Source: CALGFI01 sp036374435
GTDB taxonomy: Bacteria > Actinomycetota > UBA4738 > HRBIN12
Reading direction: 5' to 3'
DNA length: 64,000 nucleotides
Assembly (NCBI GenBank): GCA_036374435.1
Contig: DASUTU010000030.1
Coordinates: 39,995 to 103,994, forward strand
Position 1 is the first letter of the stretch. Every line of letters begins with the position of its first letter. Under the pieces are notes generated by a model, which did no database searches, was not told the DNA's origin, and saw only the letters and a program-made list of their open reading frames with translations. This document shows, in pieces, positions 7,513 through 18,494 of this stretch. A program made the position numbers and the translations under genes.

Positions 7513-8781
7513 GTGGGGGACAAGCCGTTGCCAGGTGGTTCGAACACGCACGTCGAAACCGACGTCTTGATCGTCGGGGCGGGGCCCGGCGGCTCGACGG
7601 CCGCGTACCACCTGGCGCGCCACGGCGTGGACGTCACCGTCGTCGAGAAGTCCAGCTTCCCCCGCGAGAAGGTCTGCGGAGACGGGCTCACGCCGCGGGC
7701 GATCGTCCAGCTCCGCAAGATGGGGATCGATACCGACGATCCCCGGTTCGAGCGTCACGAGGGCCTTCGCATCTACTCGCGCAGGACCAGGCTCGAGTTG
7801 CCGTGGCCCGCGCTCGAGTCGTTCCCGGGGTTCGGCCTGACCATGACCCGGTCGAGCTTCGACGAGCTCCTGGCGCGGAGGGCCGAAAAGGCCGGGGCCG
7901 CGCTGCGCGAGCGCGTGGAGGCCCTGGCGCCGATCCGCGACGACGGCTGGGTCACGGGGGCGCGGGTCCGGGACCTCGAGCGGGACGTGGAGCTCGACGT
8001 TCGAGCGCGATTCGTCATCGCCGCCGACGGGGCGGCCTCGCGGTTCGCCGGTGCCGTCGGCGTCCGCCGTGATCCGTCCAAGCCGCTCGGCATCGCCGCG
8101 CGCCGGTACTACCGGATCGATCGCCATCCCGGTCCGTGGCTCGAGGTGTGGATGGACCTGTGGGACGGCGAATCGCTCATGCCGGGCTACGGGTGGTTCT
8201 TCGCGTTGTCCGACGGCTCCGTCAACCTCGGCGCGGGGCTGCTGAACACCTTCCGCAACTTCCGCGACGTGTCGGCGCAACAAGTGTTCGATGCGTTCGC
8301 CCGGATGCTCCCGCCGGGGTGGGGGGTGGACGAATCGACCGCCGAGGGTCGGACGCTCTCGGGTCCGCTGCCGATGGGGATGAACCGAGATCGTGTGACC
8401 GTGCCGGGGATGTTGCTCGTCGGCGACGCCGCGGGGATGGTCAACCCGTTCAACGGTGAGGGCATCGCGTACGCCATGGAGTCCGGCGAGCTCGCCGCCG
8501 AGCTGGTCCACGACGCGCTCGTGCTCGACCGTCCGGGGCTCGCCCACGTGTATCCGACCATCCTGCGCGAGCGGTATGGGCGGTACTTCCGGATCGGGAC
8601 GAACTTCGTCCGCGCGATCGGCAACCCGACTGTGATGCGGACCCTCACCGATTACGGCCTGCCACGCGCGTGGCTGATGCGGTTCGCCCTTCGGGTGATG
8701 GGCAACCTCACGGACGGATCGGAAGGGGACCTGCAGGACAAGATGATGTACGGGCTCGAGCGCCTGGCCCGAGCGCCGTAG
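7513..8781 (+). CDS. Geranylgeranyl-reductase family flavoprotein, first gene of the nuo operon
   Basis: A 422-residue FAD-dependent oxidoreductase. DVLIVGAGPGGSTAAYHL is the N-terminal Rossmann dinucleotide motif, followed by VVEKSSFPREKVCGDGLTPR (PxxKxCGDxxTPR, family signature), then LVGDAAGMVNPFNGEGI near residue 310 for the FAD. The family includes archaeal lipid reductases and the mycobacterial MenJ, which saturates a double bond in the menaquinone tail. Its place 26 bases before nuoA suggests MenJ-like tuning of the quinone used by complex I, as inference. Start: GTG 7513 with GAAGGA 10 bases upstream. Earlier in-frame GTG codons fall inside Rex operators and before the expected transcription start, so I rejected them. 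Confidence 0.82.
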   Translation: MGDKPLPGGSNTHVETDVLIVGAGPGGSTAAYHLARHGVDVTVVEKSSFPREKVCGDGLTPRAIVQLRKMGIDTDDPRFERHEGLRIYSRRTRLELPWPALESFPGFGLTMTRSSFDELLARRAEKAGAALRERVEALAPIRDDGWVTGARVRDLERDVELDVRARFVIAADGAASRFAGAVGVRRDPSKPLGIAARRYYRIDRHPGPWLEVWMDLWDGESLMPGYGWFFALSDGSVNLGAGLLNTFRNFRDVSAQQVFDAFARMLPPGWGVDESTAEGRTLSGPLPMGMNRDRVTVPGMLLVGDAAGMVNPFNGEGIAYAMESGELAAELVHDALVLDRPGLAHVYPTILRERYGRYFRIGTNFVRAIGNPTVMRTLTDYGLPRAWLMRFALRVMGNLTDGSEGDLQDKMMYGLERLARAP

Positions 8782-8807
8782 TCCAGGGGGAGAGGAGGAC
8801 ACAGGGC

Positions 8808-9239
8808 GTGGAGCTTTCCGAGTACCTGCCGGTCGTGGTGCTGGCGGTGCTCTCGCTGGGGTTCGCGGTGCTCTCGTTGGCCGCGTCTTCCCTCCTGCGG
8901 CCGCGCCGTCCCACGCCGGCCAAGCTCGCGCCCTACGAGTGCGGGATCGAGCCGGAGCGGCTGCCCCGGGGCGAACGCTTCAGCGTGAAGTTCTACGTGG
9001 TCGCGATGTTGTTCATCATCTTCGACGTCGAGACCATCTTCCTGTTCGCGTGGGCCATATCGGCCCGGGCCCTCGGCGTCTTCGGTTTGGTCGTGGTCGG
9101 AATCTTCATCGTGCTGCTCTTCGTGGTCGAGGGCTACGCCTGGCTGACGGGCGGCTTGGACTGGGGTGGGCGGGAGCGTCCGGCTCCGCCGGCCGCGCTC
9201 GAGCGGGACGAGGACCGGGAGCTCGTCGGTGCCGGTTGA
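8808..9239 (+). CDS. nuoA: Complex I subunit NuoA
   Basis: A 143-residue membrane subunit of proton-pumping NADH:quinone oxidoreductase with three membrane helices. It has the family motifs KLAPYECGIEP in the loop after helix 1 and FIIFDVETIFLFAW in helix 2, which lie near the quinone channel. The start is GTG 8808, 9 bases after a strong GAGAGGAGG ribosome-binding site. The C-terminal charged tail is longer than usual by about 20 residues and overlaps the nuoB start. It is the first of fourteen nuo genes in standard order A-N. Confidence 0.95.
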   Translation: MELSEYLPVVVLAVLSLGFAVLSLAASSLLRPRRPTPAKLAPYECGIEPERLPRGERFSVKFYVVAMLFIIFDVETIFLFAWAISARALGVFGLVVVGIFIVLLFVVEGYAWLTGGLDWGGRERPAPPAALERDEDRELVGAG

Positions 9240-9750
9240 GCGGATCGAGGGCTTCCAGGCCGGACGCGGACGCGGCGCGTCCGAGGAGGAAGAGCTCAAG
9301 CGCGGCATCCTGCTGACGACGCTCGATCGGGCCGTGGGATGGGCGCGGAAGCAGTCGATGTGGCCGGTCACCTTCGGGTTGGCCTGCTGCGCCATCGAGA
9401 TGATGGCAACGGGCGCGGGAACGTACGACCTCTCTCGGTGGGGGATGGAGCTGTTCCGCGCCTCTCCCCGGCAGTCCGACCTGATGATCGTGGCCGGGCG
9501 CGTCAGTCAGAAGATGGGGCCGGTTCTTCGCACCGTCTACGACCAGATGCCCGAGCCCAAGTGGGTCATCTCGATGGGCGTGTGCGCTTCTGCCGGCGGG
9601 ATGTTCACCAACTACGCCGTGATCCAGGGTGTCGACACGGTGGTTCCGGTGGACATCTACGTGCCGGGATGCCCGCCGAAGCCGGAGATGTTGATGTACG
9701 GGATCCTCCGGCTGCACGAGAAGGTTCGGACGGAGGGCACCTTCAAGTGA
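9229..9750 (+). CDS. nuoB: Complex I subunit NuoB (N2 cluster)
   Basis: A 173-residue soluble-arm subunit holding the terminal 4Fe-4S cluster N2, which passes electrons to quinone. Ligand Cys are the adjacent pair in FGLACCAIEMM, the one in SMGVCAS and the one in VPGCPPKPE. The chosen GTG at 9229 has GGGAG 7 bases upstream and overlaps nuoA by 11 bases. The stop overlaps nuoC in GTGA. A 50-residue N-terminal extension before the conserved core includes a charged EEEELKRG stretch. Confidence 0.95.
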   Translation: MPVERIEGFQAGRGRGASEEEELKRGILLTTLDRAVGWARKQSMWPVTFGLACCAIEMMATGAGTYDLSRWGMELFRASPRQSDLMIVAGRVSQKMGPVLRTVYDQMPEPKWVISMGVCASAGGMFTNYAVIQGVDTVVPVDIYVPGCPPKPEMLMYGILRLHEKVRTEGTFK

Positions 9751-10244
9751 GGCCCGGCGAGCTGGCCGAGCGGATGCGGGCCCACACGCCCGACGTGGTA
9801 GTGGCGCGGGACGAGGTGACCGCGATCCTCGACCGGAGCGAGCTCGTCGGGACGCTGTCGGCCCTCCGGGCGGATCCCGAGCTGGCGTTCGATTTCCTGG
9901 CGAGCGTGACGGCCGCCGACTGGCCCGGACGCCGGCCGCGGTTCTGGATTGCGTACGACCTCGCCTCGATCGAGCACCGTCACCGGGTTCGAGTGAAGGT
10001 GGGCGTGGAGGGCGAGGACGCGCGCGTTCCGTCCGTCGTCTCGTTGTTCCCCACCGCGGACTGGCACGAACGCGAGACCTACGACTTCTACGGCATCGAG
10101 TTCGAGGGGCACCCCGACCTGCGCCGGATCCTGATGCCGGAGGACTGGGAGGGCTGGCCTCTCCGCAAGGACGAGGAGCTCGGCGGCGTCGACACGCGCT
10201 ACAAGGGCGCCTTCATCCCGCCCGTCGACCGGAGGGTCACGTGA
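9747..10244 (+). CDS. nuoC: Complex I subunit NuoC
   Basis: The 165-residue 30-kDa-type subunit of the peripheral arm. The C-terminal signature is clear: ADWHERETYDFYGIEFEGHP, then RRILMPEDWEGWPLRKD. It is encoded separately from NuoD, unlike the fused NuoCD of enterobacteria. The GTG overlaps the nuoB stop and its own stop overlaps the nuoD GTG, so the three are translationally coupled. It carries no redox centre and serves to dock B and D. Confidence 0.95.
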   Translation: MRPGELAERMRAHTPDVVVARDEVTAILDRSELVGTLSALRADPELAFDFLASVTAADWPGRRPRFWIAYDLASIEHRHRVRVKVGVEGEDARVPSVVSLFPTADWHERETYDFYGIEFEGHPDLRRILMPEDWEGWPLRKDEELGGVDTRYKGAFIPPVDRRVT

Positions 10245-11542
10245 GCTCGTCGGGGCCCGCGTTCGATCCCGACCTTCGGGAGGTGGAGGCCTTCACCGAG
10301 GACGCCGGGTCCGTCGGCGAGCTCCGGCAGGAGACCATGGTGATCAACATGGGGCCCCAGCACCCGGGAACCCATGGCGTCCTCCGGCTGCTCCTGGAGC
10401 TCGACGGCGAGACCGTCGTGTCCTGCCGTCCCATCATCGGATACCTGCACACGGGGATCGAGAAGAACACGGAATACCGCACGTGGCAGCAGGGAGTCAC
10501 GTTCGTCACTCGCGCCGACTACCTCTCCCCGTTCTTCAACGAGACCGCGTATTGCCTGGCCGCCGAACGCCTCCTTGGCATCGAGGCGCCCCCGCGCGCC
10601 CAGGTGCTCCGGGTCCTGTTCATGGAGATGAACCGGATCGCCTCGCACCTCGTGTGGCTGGCCACCACCGGGCTGGAGCTCGGCGCCGTGAGCGTCATGC
10701 TGTACGGGTTCCGCGAGCGCGAGATGGTGCTCGACCTCTTCGAGGCCGCCACCGGTCTGCGCATGAACCACGCGTACGTGCGGATCGGCGGCGTCGTGAT
10801 GGACCTCCCCGCCGACGGCCCGGAGCGCATCCTGGACTGGCTCGAGGTGATGCCCAGTCGCATCGACGACTACGTGACGCTCCTGTCCGCGAACCCGATC
10901 TGGATCGAACGAAACGTCGACGTCGGTCTCCTCTCCGCCCAGGACGCGCTCGCGTTCGGCGTGACGGGTCCGTCACTGCGGGCGGCGGGGACCGCGAGGG
11001 ACCTCCGCCGTGACGAGCCCTACTGCGGCTACGAGACCTACGAGTTCGACGTCCCCGTGCTCGACGGAGGCGATTGTTACGCGCGCTACGCCGTCCGAAT
11101 CCAGGAGATGCGCGAGTCTCTGCGGATCGTTCGGCAATGCCTGGAGCGGCTCGAGGAGCCGGGGCCGGTCATGGTCGAGGACCCCAAGGTGCGCTGGCCC
11201 TCGAAGCTCGAGGTCGGGCCGGACGGGATCGGAAACTCCACCGCGTACGTCCGCCACATCATGGAGGAGTCGATGGAGGCCCTGATCCATCACTTCAAGA
11301 TGGTGACCGAAGGCATCTCCGTCCCCGCCGGCGAGGTCTACGTCGCGGTCGAGTCCCCGCGGGGCGAGCTCGGCTACTACGTCGTGTCCGATGGTGGTCA
11401 CCGTCCCTACCGGGTGAAGATCCGCGACCCGTCGTTCGTCAACCTCCAGGCGCTCCCGCACATGGTCGAGGACGGGCTGGTGGCCGACGTGATCGCGGCG
11501 ATCGCGAGCCTGGATCCCGTCATGGGTGGGGCAGACCGCTGA
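10241..11542 (+). CDS. nuoD: Complex I subunit NuoD (49-kDa, quinone site)
   Basis: A 433-residue subunit forming the quinone-binding pocket with NuoB and NuoH. Recognisable family stretches are INMGPQHPGTHGVLRLLLEL near the N-terminus (with the loop His that contacts quinone), GYLHTGIEKN, and the C-terminal SFVNLQALPHMVEDGLVAD. The start is GTG 10241 in a GTGA overlap with nuoC. There is a 30-residue acidic N-terminal extension. This is the only nuoD in the window. The second nuo operon has none, so this subunit would have to be shared if that set needs a NuoD. Confidence 0.96.
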   Translation: MSSSGPAFDPDLREVEAFTEDAGSVGELRQETMVINMGPQHPGTHGVLRLLLELDGETVVSCRPIIGYLHTGIEKNTEYRTWQQGVTFVTRADYLSPFFNETAYCLAAERLLGIEAPPRAQVLRVLFMEMNRIASHLVWLATTGLELGAVSVMLYGFREREMVLDLFEAATGLRMNHAYVRIGGVVMDLPADGPERILDWLEVMPSRIDDYVTLLSANPIWIERNVDVGLLSAQDALAFGVTGPSLRAAGTARDLRRDEPYCGYETYEFDVPVLDGGDCYARYAVRIQEMRESLRIVRQCLERLEEPGPVMVEDPKVRWPSKLEVGPDGIGNSTAYVRHIMEESMEALIHHFKMVTEGISVPAGEVYVAVESPRGELGYYVVSDGGHRPYRVKIRDPSFVNLQALPHMVEDGLVADVIAAIASLDPVMGGADR

Positions 11543-12194
11543 TGCGGGTGCTCTCGGACGATCTCCGCTCTCGGGCGGAGGGCATCGTCGAGCGCTACCC
11601 CAAGGGGCGGGAACGATCCGCGCTGATGCCGCTGCTGTACCTCGTGCAGTCCGTGGAGGGACGGGTGACGCGGGAGGGGATGCGCGAGGTGGCCGATCTC
11701 CTCGGCCTGACCATGGCGGAGGTCGAGTCGGTGGCGACCTTCTACACGATGCTCCGGCTCCGGCCCACCGGCCGGCACCTCATCAGCGTGTGCACGAACC
11801 TGTCGTGCGCCCTTCGCGGCGCGAACGGAGTGTACGAGGCGGCCCACCGGGAGACCGGCATCCCCCACGGCGGCGAGTTGTCCGAGGACGGGTTGTTCTC
11901 GGTGCACGAGGAGGAATGTCTCGGTGCGTGCGAGGGGGCGCCGGTGGTCCAGGTGGACTTCGCCAGCCACCACCGCGTGACCCCCGAACGGATGCGCGAG
12001 CTCGTGGAGCGGCTCCGGGCGGGCGAGGTCCCCACCCCGGATCTCGGCGACGCGCCGGCGGACTTCCGCCACGCCTCGCGCATCCTCGCCGGGATCGACG
12101 GCGCCGCCAGGCCGGGCGCCGACGGGCCGGGCGCCGACGACCGGGGGGACGGGGGGGCCGACGAGCGAGGCCACGAGCGAACGGCGGCCGGGTC

Positions 12195-12198
<4 letters not shown>
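11542..12198 (+). CDS. nuoE: Complex I subunit NuoE (2Fe-2S)
   Basis: A 218-residue thioredoxin-fold subunit with the N1a 2Fe-2S cluster. Ligand Cys are in VCTNLSCAL and EECLGACEGAP. With NuoF and NuoG it forms the NADH-oxidising module. It starts at the ATG overlapping the nuoD stop by one base (TGATG). After residue about 165 it ends in an unconserved Ala/Gly/Asp/Arg-rich tail. The DNA for that tail contains an imperfect palindromic element (about 12150-12190) similar to ones near nuoN and the second nuoM. Confidence 0.94.
12150..12190. repeat. Imperfect palindromic GAGCGAG element, copy 1
   Basis: The core 12162-12184 (GAGCGAG...GAGCGA..CGG) matches the core at 30640-30662 at 18 of 23 bases, flanked by GGGGGGCCG and CGGCGGCC, which can pair. 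It lies inside the 3' end of nuoE and encodes part of its non-conserved tail. Confidence 0.4.
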
Positions 12199-13543
<1,345 letters not shown>

Positions 13544-13547
<4 letters not shown>

Positions 13548-15964
13548 CTCCCCAGGGCACGGTCACGCTCACGATCGACGGCAAAGAGGTCGCGGTCCCC
13601 GGAGGGACCCTGATCATCCGGGCCGCCGAGCGGCTGGGGATCGAGATCCCGCGCTTCTGCGATCATCCGTTCCTCGAGCCGGTCGGGGCGTGCCGGCAGT
13701 GTTACGTGGAGGTCGAGGGCCAACGCAAGCTCTTCACCTCGTGCACGACGGCCGTCGCGCCCGACATGGTTGTGCGGACCCAATACACGTCGGACGTGGT
13801 CCGGGACGCTCAGGAGGCCAACCTCGAGTTCCTCCTGCTCAACCACCCGCTCGACTGTCCCGTCTGCGACCGCGGCGGCGAGTGCCCTCTCCAGGACCAG
13901 GCGCTGGCATTCGGGCCCGGCGAGAGCCGGTACACGGAGCCCAAACGGGTCTACGCGAAGCCCATCCCGCTCTCTCCGCTGGTCAAGCTGGACCGGGAAC
14001 GGTGCGTGCTCTGCGCCCGCTGCACCCGGTTCTGTGACGAGATCAGCGGCGACCGGTTCATCGAGCTGTTCGCCCGCGGAGCCGGCGAGCGCGTGTCGAT
14101 CTCGGGCGGCGAGGATTTCCGGTCGCCGTTCAGCGGCAACACGGTGCAGATCTGTCCGGTGGGAGCGCTCACGTCTTCGACGTACCGCTTCGTTGCCCGG
14201 CCGTTCGACCTGTCCAGCGCCGACTCCGTGTGCGGTCACTGCAGCGCTGGCTGCAACGTCAAGGTGGACGTCCGCGGCGGCGAGATCGTGCGGGTGCTGG
14301 CCCGCGACAACCTCGAGGTGAACGACGCCTGGCTGTGCGACAAGGGACGGTACGCGTTCCGCCACCCGGACCTGCCCTCGCGCGTCACGACGCCGCTGAT
14401 CCGCGATCGCGGCCTCGAGCCGGCCTCGTTCGGTGAGGTGCTCGGGACGATCGCCACGTGGTGCCGCGACGCGCGGGTGGCGTTCCTCGCGGGCGGCCGG
14501 CTGGCCGACGAGGACGCGTACGCGTTGTCCAAGCTCGCCCGGACCGTCGTGGGGACCAACGACCTCGACCACCGACGAGCCTTCCTGGGTGGCAAGGCCG
14601 AGGAGCTCGCGGCCGCGGCCCCGCTGGCGACGACCTATCGCGACGTCGAGCGGGCGAAGGTGATCCTGGTGGCCGGGCTCGACGCCGAGCAGGAGGTGCC
14701 GATCCTGCACCTGCGGATCCGCAAGGCGGCGCGCCGCGGGGCACGGGTCTTCGTCATCCACCCCCGGACCACCCGCCTGCACGACGTCGCGGAGCACGCG
14801 CTCTGCCGGCCCGAACATCAAACGTACGTGCTCGAGCAGATCCACGACGCGGACGGCGACGGCGACGGCTTCGTGGACCGCGTGGCCGCGGCCCTGCGGG
14901 GGGCCGGGGAGGACGGCGTCGTGTTGGCCGGCGAACGCCTTGCCGAACACCCGCTGGCTGCGGACGTCGCCCTCTCGGTGGCGCAGCGATACGGGGCACG
15001 GTTCGGCTACGTGACGCGGCGGGCGAACGACCGCGGGGCGCTGCGGGCCGGCGTCCATCCCGCCCTGCTCCCCGGGGGCCGCCGGGTGGATGACGCGGAC
15101 CGGCGGGCCGAGGTCGAGTCGGTCTGGGGTTCCCTCACCGCGGCCGAGCGGGGGCGCTCGGGCCGGGAGATCCTCGAGGCCTGCGCCGCCGGCGAGATCG
15201 ACCTCCTGTTCCTGGCCGGCGTCGACCCCCTTCGGGACCTGCCCGACGCCGGGCTGGTCCGCCGGGCCCTCGGCAACGTCCGGTTCAAGGTCGTCCAGGG
15301 ATTGGAGCTCGGTGGCCTCGAGCCGTACGCGGACGCGTTCCTCCCGGCGGCGGCCTGGGCCGAACGGGAGGGGACGGTCACGGATTGGGAGGGTCGCCCG
15401 CAGGAGATCCGTCCGGTCCGGTCGGCGGCCGGGGTGTCCCGGCCGGACTGGGAGATCTTCGCCGTCCTCGCCGCGGCCATGGGAGGCGACCTCGGATTCG
15501 AAACGATCGAGGAGCTTCGCGCGGAGGCCGGCCGCCTGCTCGAGCCGCGGCACGCGTCGGTCCGGACCGACGCGTGGACCGGGACCGGCCGGCCGCAGCT
15601 CCTGGGGGACCTGACGTTGTTCACCTATCCGCTGCTCGTGGACGAAGGCCGCCTCTCCGACGGCGCCGACGATCTCAAGGCGGCGCTCGCCGAGGAGCCG
15701 TTCGTCGAGGTGCACCCGGAGGACGCCGAGAAGCGGGGCGTCCTGGACGGCGGCAGGGTACGGGTCCGGACGGACCTCGGACAGGCCGAGGTGCCGGTCC
15801 GGGTGACGCCGGACGTGGCGCCCGGGTCCGTGTTCGTGCCGTTCAACCAGCGGGACCTGGCCGCGAACACCCTGCTGGCGCGAGGGTTCGTGGAGCCGGC
15901 GACGATCGAACCCGTCCCGGAGCCGGCCGAGGCCGGCGCCGCCGCATCGGAGGGAGCCGCCTAG
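13544..15964 (+). CDS. nuoG: Complex I subunit NuoG
   Basis: An 806-residue iron-sulfur subunit. The N-terminal 2Fe-2S ferredoxin part has Cys in RFCDHPFLEPVGACRQCYVEV. The His/Cys-ligated cluster region reads NHPLDCPVCDRGGECPLQD, followed by a 4Fe-4S set in CVLCARCTRFC and CPVGAL. The extra N7 cluster Cys set CGHCSAGC plus a later WLCDKGR is present, as in E. coli and Thermus. The remaining part is a molybdopterin-oxidoreductase-like domain and a C-terminal molydopterin-binding barrel, which have no cofactor in complex I. ATG 13544 overlaps the nuoF stop (ATGA). The Ala/Glu-rich end runs directly into nuoH (TAGTG). Confidence 0.95.
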
Positions 15965-17091
15965 TGGACTGGCTCGACTGGGTGCTGCTCGTGGTCCGGG
16001 TCGTCGTCGTGTTCTTCGCGCTCCTGCTCTCGGTCCTGCTCCTGATCTGGATGGAGCGCAAGGTCATCGCCGACATGCAGACGCGGGTCGGCCCGATGCG
16101 CGCGGGGCCCCGTGGGCTGCTGATCACGCTCGCCGACGGCATCAAGCTCTTCTTCAAGGAGGGCATCACGCCCACCCTGGTCGATCGCCCCGTCTACCTG
16201 GTTGCGCCCGTGATCGCGATGTTGCCCGCGTTCCTCGCCTTCGCCGTGATCCCGTTCGGGACGAGCGTGACGGTGTTCGGCCGCGAGATCCCGTTCCAGA
16301 TCGCCGACCTGAACATCGGCGTCTTGTGGGTCCTGGCCATGGGGTCGCTGATGGTCTACTCGATCGTGCTGGCGGGATGGTCGAGCGGGTCGAACTACCC
16401 GTTGCTCGGCGGGATCCGCTCCTCGGCACAGATGATCAGCTACGAGATCGGCATGGGCCTCGCGCTCGTCGCCGTGTTGTTGTACTCGGACTCGCTTCGG
16501 ATGTCGGAGATCGTGGCGAACCAGGACTCGGTGTGGAACGTGATCCCGCAGTTCCCCGCGTTCGTGATCTATCTCGTGGCCGGGCTGGCCGAGACGAACC
16601 GCCCGCCGTTCGACCTGCCGGAGGCCGAGTCGGAGCTGGTCGCCGGCTACCACACCGAATACAGCGGCATCAAGTTCGCGATGTTCTTCCTCGGCGAATA
16701 CCTCAACGCCGTGACGGTGGCGGCCGTGGCGACCACCCTGTGGCTGGGCGGATGGCGCGGCCCGGCTCCGGACTTCCTGCCGTGGCTGTGGCCGGTCCTG
16801 TGGTTCCTGGTCAAGGTGCTGGCCGTCCTCTACGCCTACATCTGGATCCGCGCCACGTTGCCTCGGTTCCGCTACGACCGGCTGATGGCGTTCGGGTGGA
16901 AGTTCCTGATCCCGTTCGGCCTGCTGTGGGTCCTGGCCACCGGGGCCGTGGTCGTGCTCCCGGAGGCTTACGGCCGGCAGGCCGTCGTCACGGGGGCGGC
17001 GATCGTGGTCGGTCTCGTCCTGGCGCTCTCGCTGATCTGGCCGCTGTTCTCGCGGCCGGCGGATCGGACGCGGGAGGTGACGCCGTCGTGA
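15964..17091 (+). CDS. nuoH: Complex I subunit NuoH
   Basis: The 375-residue membrane subunit linking the quinone site to the proton pumps, with about eight helices. WMERKVIADMQTRVGPMRAG in the first loop and the acidic quinone-channel loop AETNRPPFDLPEAESELVAG followed by YHTEYSG match the canonical family closely. The start is GTG 15964, sharing one base with the nuoG TAG stop. The C-terminal tail is about 30 residues longer than in E. coli. Compare the changed acidic loop in the second NuoH at 25964. Confidence 0.95.
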   Translation: MDWLDWVLLVVRVVVVFFALLLSVLLLIWMERKVIADMQTRVGPMRAGPRGLLITLADGIKLFFKEGITPTLVDRPVYLVAPVIAMLPAFLAFAVIPFGTSVTVFGREIPFQIADLNIGVLWVLAMGSLMVYSIVLAGWSSGSNYPLLGGIRSSAQMISYEIGMGLALVAVLLYSDSLRMSEIVANQDSVWNVIPQFPAFVIYLVAGLAETNRPPFDLPEAESELVAGYHTEYSGIKFAMFFLGEYLNAVTVAAVATTLWLGGWRGPAPDFLPWLWPVLWFLVKVLAVLYAYIWIRATLPRFRYDRLMAFGWKFLIPFGLLWVLATGAVVVLPEAYGRQAVVTGAAIVVGLVLALSLIWPLFSRPADRTREVTPS

Positions 17092-17588
17092 GCGAGCGGG
17101 GCCGTCCACCGCGCCCGGACTTCGGCTCGGCGATCGCCGCCGTGAGCAAGGGGCTGGCGACGGTCTTCAAACAGATCTTCCGGCGCGACGTCACCGAGCA
17201 GTACCCCAAGGAGATCGTGCCGCCGCCGCCCCGCAGCCACATCGGCCGGCACCTGCTGAACCGTCACGAGAACGGGCTCGAGAAGTGTATCGGCTGCGAG
17301 CTGTGCGCGTACGCGTGTCCGGCCGACGCGATCTGGGTCGAGGGAGCCGACAACGACCCGGAGAACCCGACGAGCCCGGGCGAGCGGTACGCGAAGGACT
17401 ACCAGATCAACTACCTGCGCTGCATCATGTGCGGTCTGTGCGTCGAGGCGTGCCCGACCCGGGCCCTCACGCTCACGAGCGCGTTCGAGATGAGCTACAC
17501 GTCCCGGGAGGACGCGATCCTGACCAAGCAGGAGCTCCTGGAGCCGCCCTTGCCGCTCGGGACGGCGCCGGGGACGAGGGAGGGGTAG
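17088..17588 (+). CDS. nuoI: Complex I subunit NuoI (two 4Fe-4S)
   Basis: A 166-residue ferredoxin-type subunit with clusters N6a and N6b. The two CxxCxxCxxxCP sets are KCIGCELCAYACP and RCIMCGLCVEACPTRAL. The start is GTG 17088, overlapping the nuoH stop. Length is typical, unlike the second NuoI, which has a long extra tail. ALTLTSAFEMSY after the second motif is a family feature. Confidence 0.95.
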   Translation: MSERGRPPRPDFGSAIAAVSKGLATVFKQIFRRDVTEQYPKEIVPPPPRSHIGRHLLNRHENGLEKCIGCELCAYACPADAIWVEGADNDPENPTSPGERYAKDYQINYLRCIMCGLCVEACPTRALTLTSAFEMSYTSREDAILTKQELLEPPLPLGTAPGTREG

Positions 17589-17591
17589 CCG

Positions 17592-18188
17592 GTGCCGCTC
17601 GACAACCTCGTCTTCTGGGTGTTCGCGCCGATCTGTGTCGGAAGCGCCCTGGCGATGATCCTGCAGCGCAACGCGGTGCACGCCGCGCTCCTCCTCGTCG
17701 TCAACTTCTTCACGATCTCGGTCTTCTACCTGGTCCTCGGCGCCTCGTTCCTGTTCGCGGTGCAGATCATCGTGTACGCGGGCGCCATCATGGTGCTGTT
17801 CCTCTTCGTGATCATGCTCCTGGGCGTGGATCGAGACGAACCGCTGGTCGAGCGGATCCGGGGACAACGCGCCCTCGGCGTGACGCTCGGGGTCGGGATC
17901 TTCCTGGAGCTGTTCTTCGCCGTCCGAGCCGGCATCGGGTTCGCCACGCGGGCGCCGGCGTCCTTCGACCGGGTCGCCAACGAGGGCGGCAACCCGGTCG
18001 CGTTGTCGCGCGTGTTGTTCCGGGATTACTTCTTCCCCTTCGAGGTCACCTCGGTGCTGCTGATCGTCGCCGCCGTGGCGGTCATGGTGCTGGCGTCCCG
18101 GCAGCGCCGGGCGATCACGCGGGCCGAGGTCGAGCGCGCCGCGGCTCAGAGCCCGGCTCGAGAGACGGCTCCGGATCCGGCGCCGTGA
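17592..18188 (+). CDS. nuoJ: Complex I subunit NuoJ
   Basis: A 198-residue membrane subunit with five helices. The conserved third helix region FAVQIIVYAGAIMVLFLFVI contains the pi-bulge Tyr-Ala-Gly-Ala segment implicated in coupling. The start is GTG 17592, 3 bases after the nuoI stop, with GGGG of GAGGGGTAG as a weak ribosome-binding site. The stop overlaps nuoK in GTGA. The tail after residue 175 is basic and Ala-rich. Confidence 0.93.
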   Translation: MPLDNLVFWVFAPICVGSALAMILQRNAVHAALLLVVNFFTISVFYLVLGASFLFAVQIIVYAGAIMVLFLFVIMLLGVDRDEPLVERIRGQRALGVTLGVGIFLELFFAVRAGIGFATRAPASFDRVANEGGNPVALSRVLFRDYFFPFEVTSVLLIVAAVAVMVLASRQRRAITRAEVERAAAQSPARETAPDPAP

Positions 18189-18490
18189 GGACGCCCATCT
18201 CCTACTTCCTGATCGTGTCCGGGATGCTCTTCGCCATCGGCACCGTGGGCGTGTTGGTTCGCAAGAACGCGCTCGTGATCTTCATGGCGGTCGAGCTCCA
18301 GCTGAACGCGGTGAACCTGTCGCTGGTCGCGTTCAGCCGTATGCACAACAACCTGAACGGGCAGGTCATGGCGTTCTTCTCCATGGTCGTGGCCGCCGCC
18401 GAGGTCGTGGTCGGCCTGGCGATCATCGTGACCATCTACCGCCGTCGCCAGAGCGCCAGCGTGGACGACGCGAACGTGTTGCGAGGGTGA
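18185..18490 (+). CDS. nuoK: Complex I subunit NuoK
   Basis: A 101-residue three-helix membrane subunit homologous to MrpC. Conserved Glu in VIFMAVELQLNAVNL (helix 2) and in MVVAAAEVVVGLAI (helix 3) form the proton path. The start is GTG 18185, overlapping the nuoJ stop, and the C-terminal charged end is typical. The next gene begins 4 bases after the stop. Confidence 0.95.
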   Translation: MRTPISYFLIVSGMLFAIGTVGVLVRKNALVIFMAVELQLNAVNLSLVAFSRMHNNLNGQVMAFFSMVVAAAEVVVGLAIIVTIYRRRQSASVDDANVLRG

Positions 18491-18494
18491 GCGG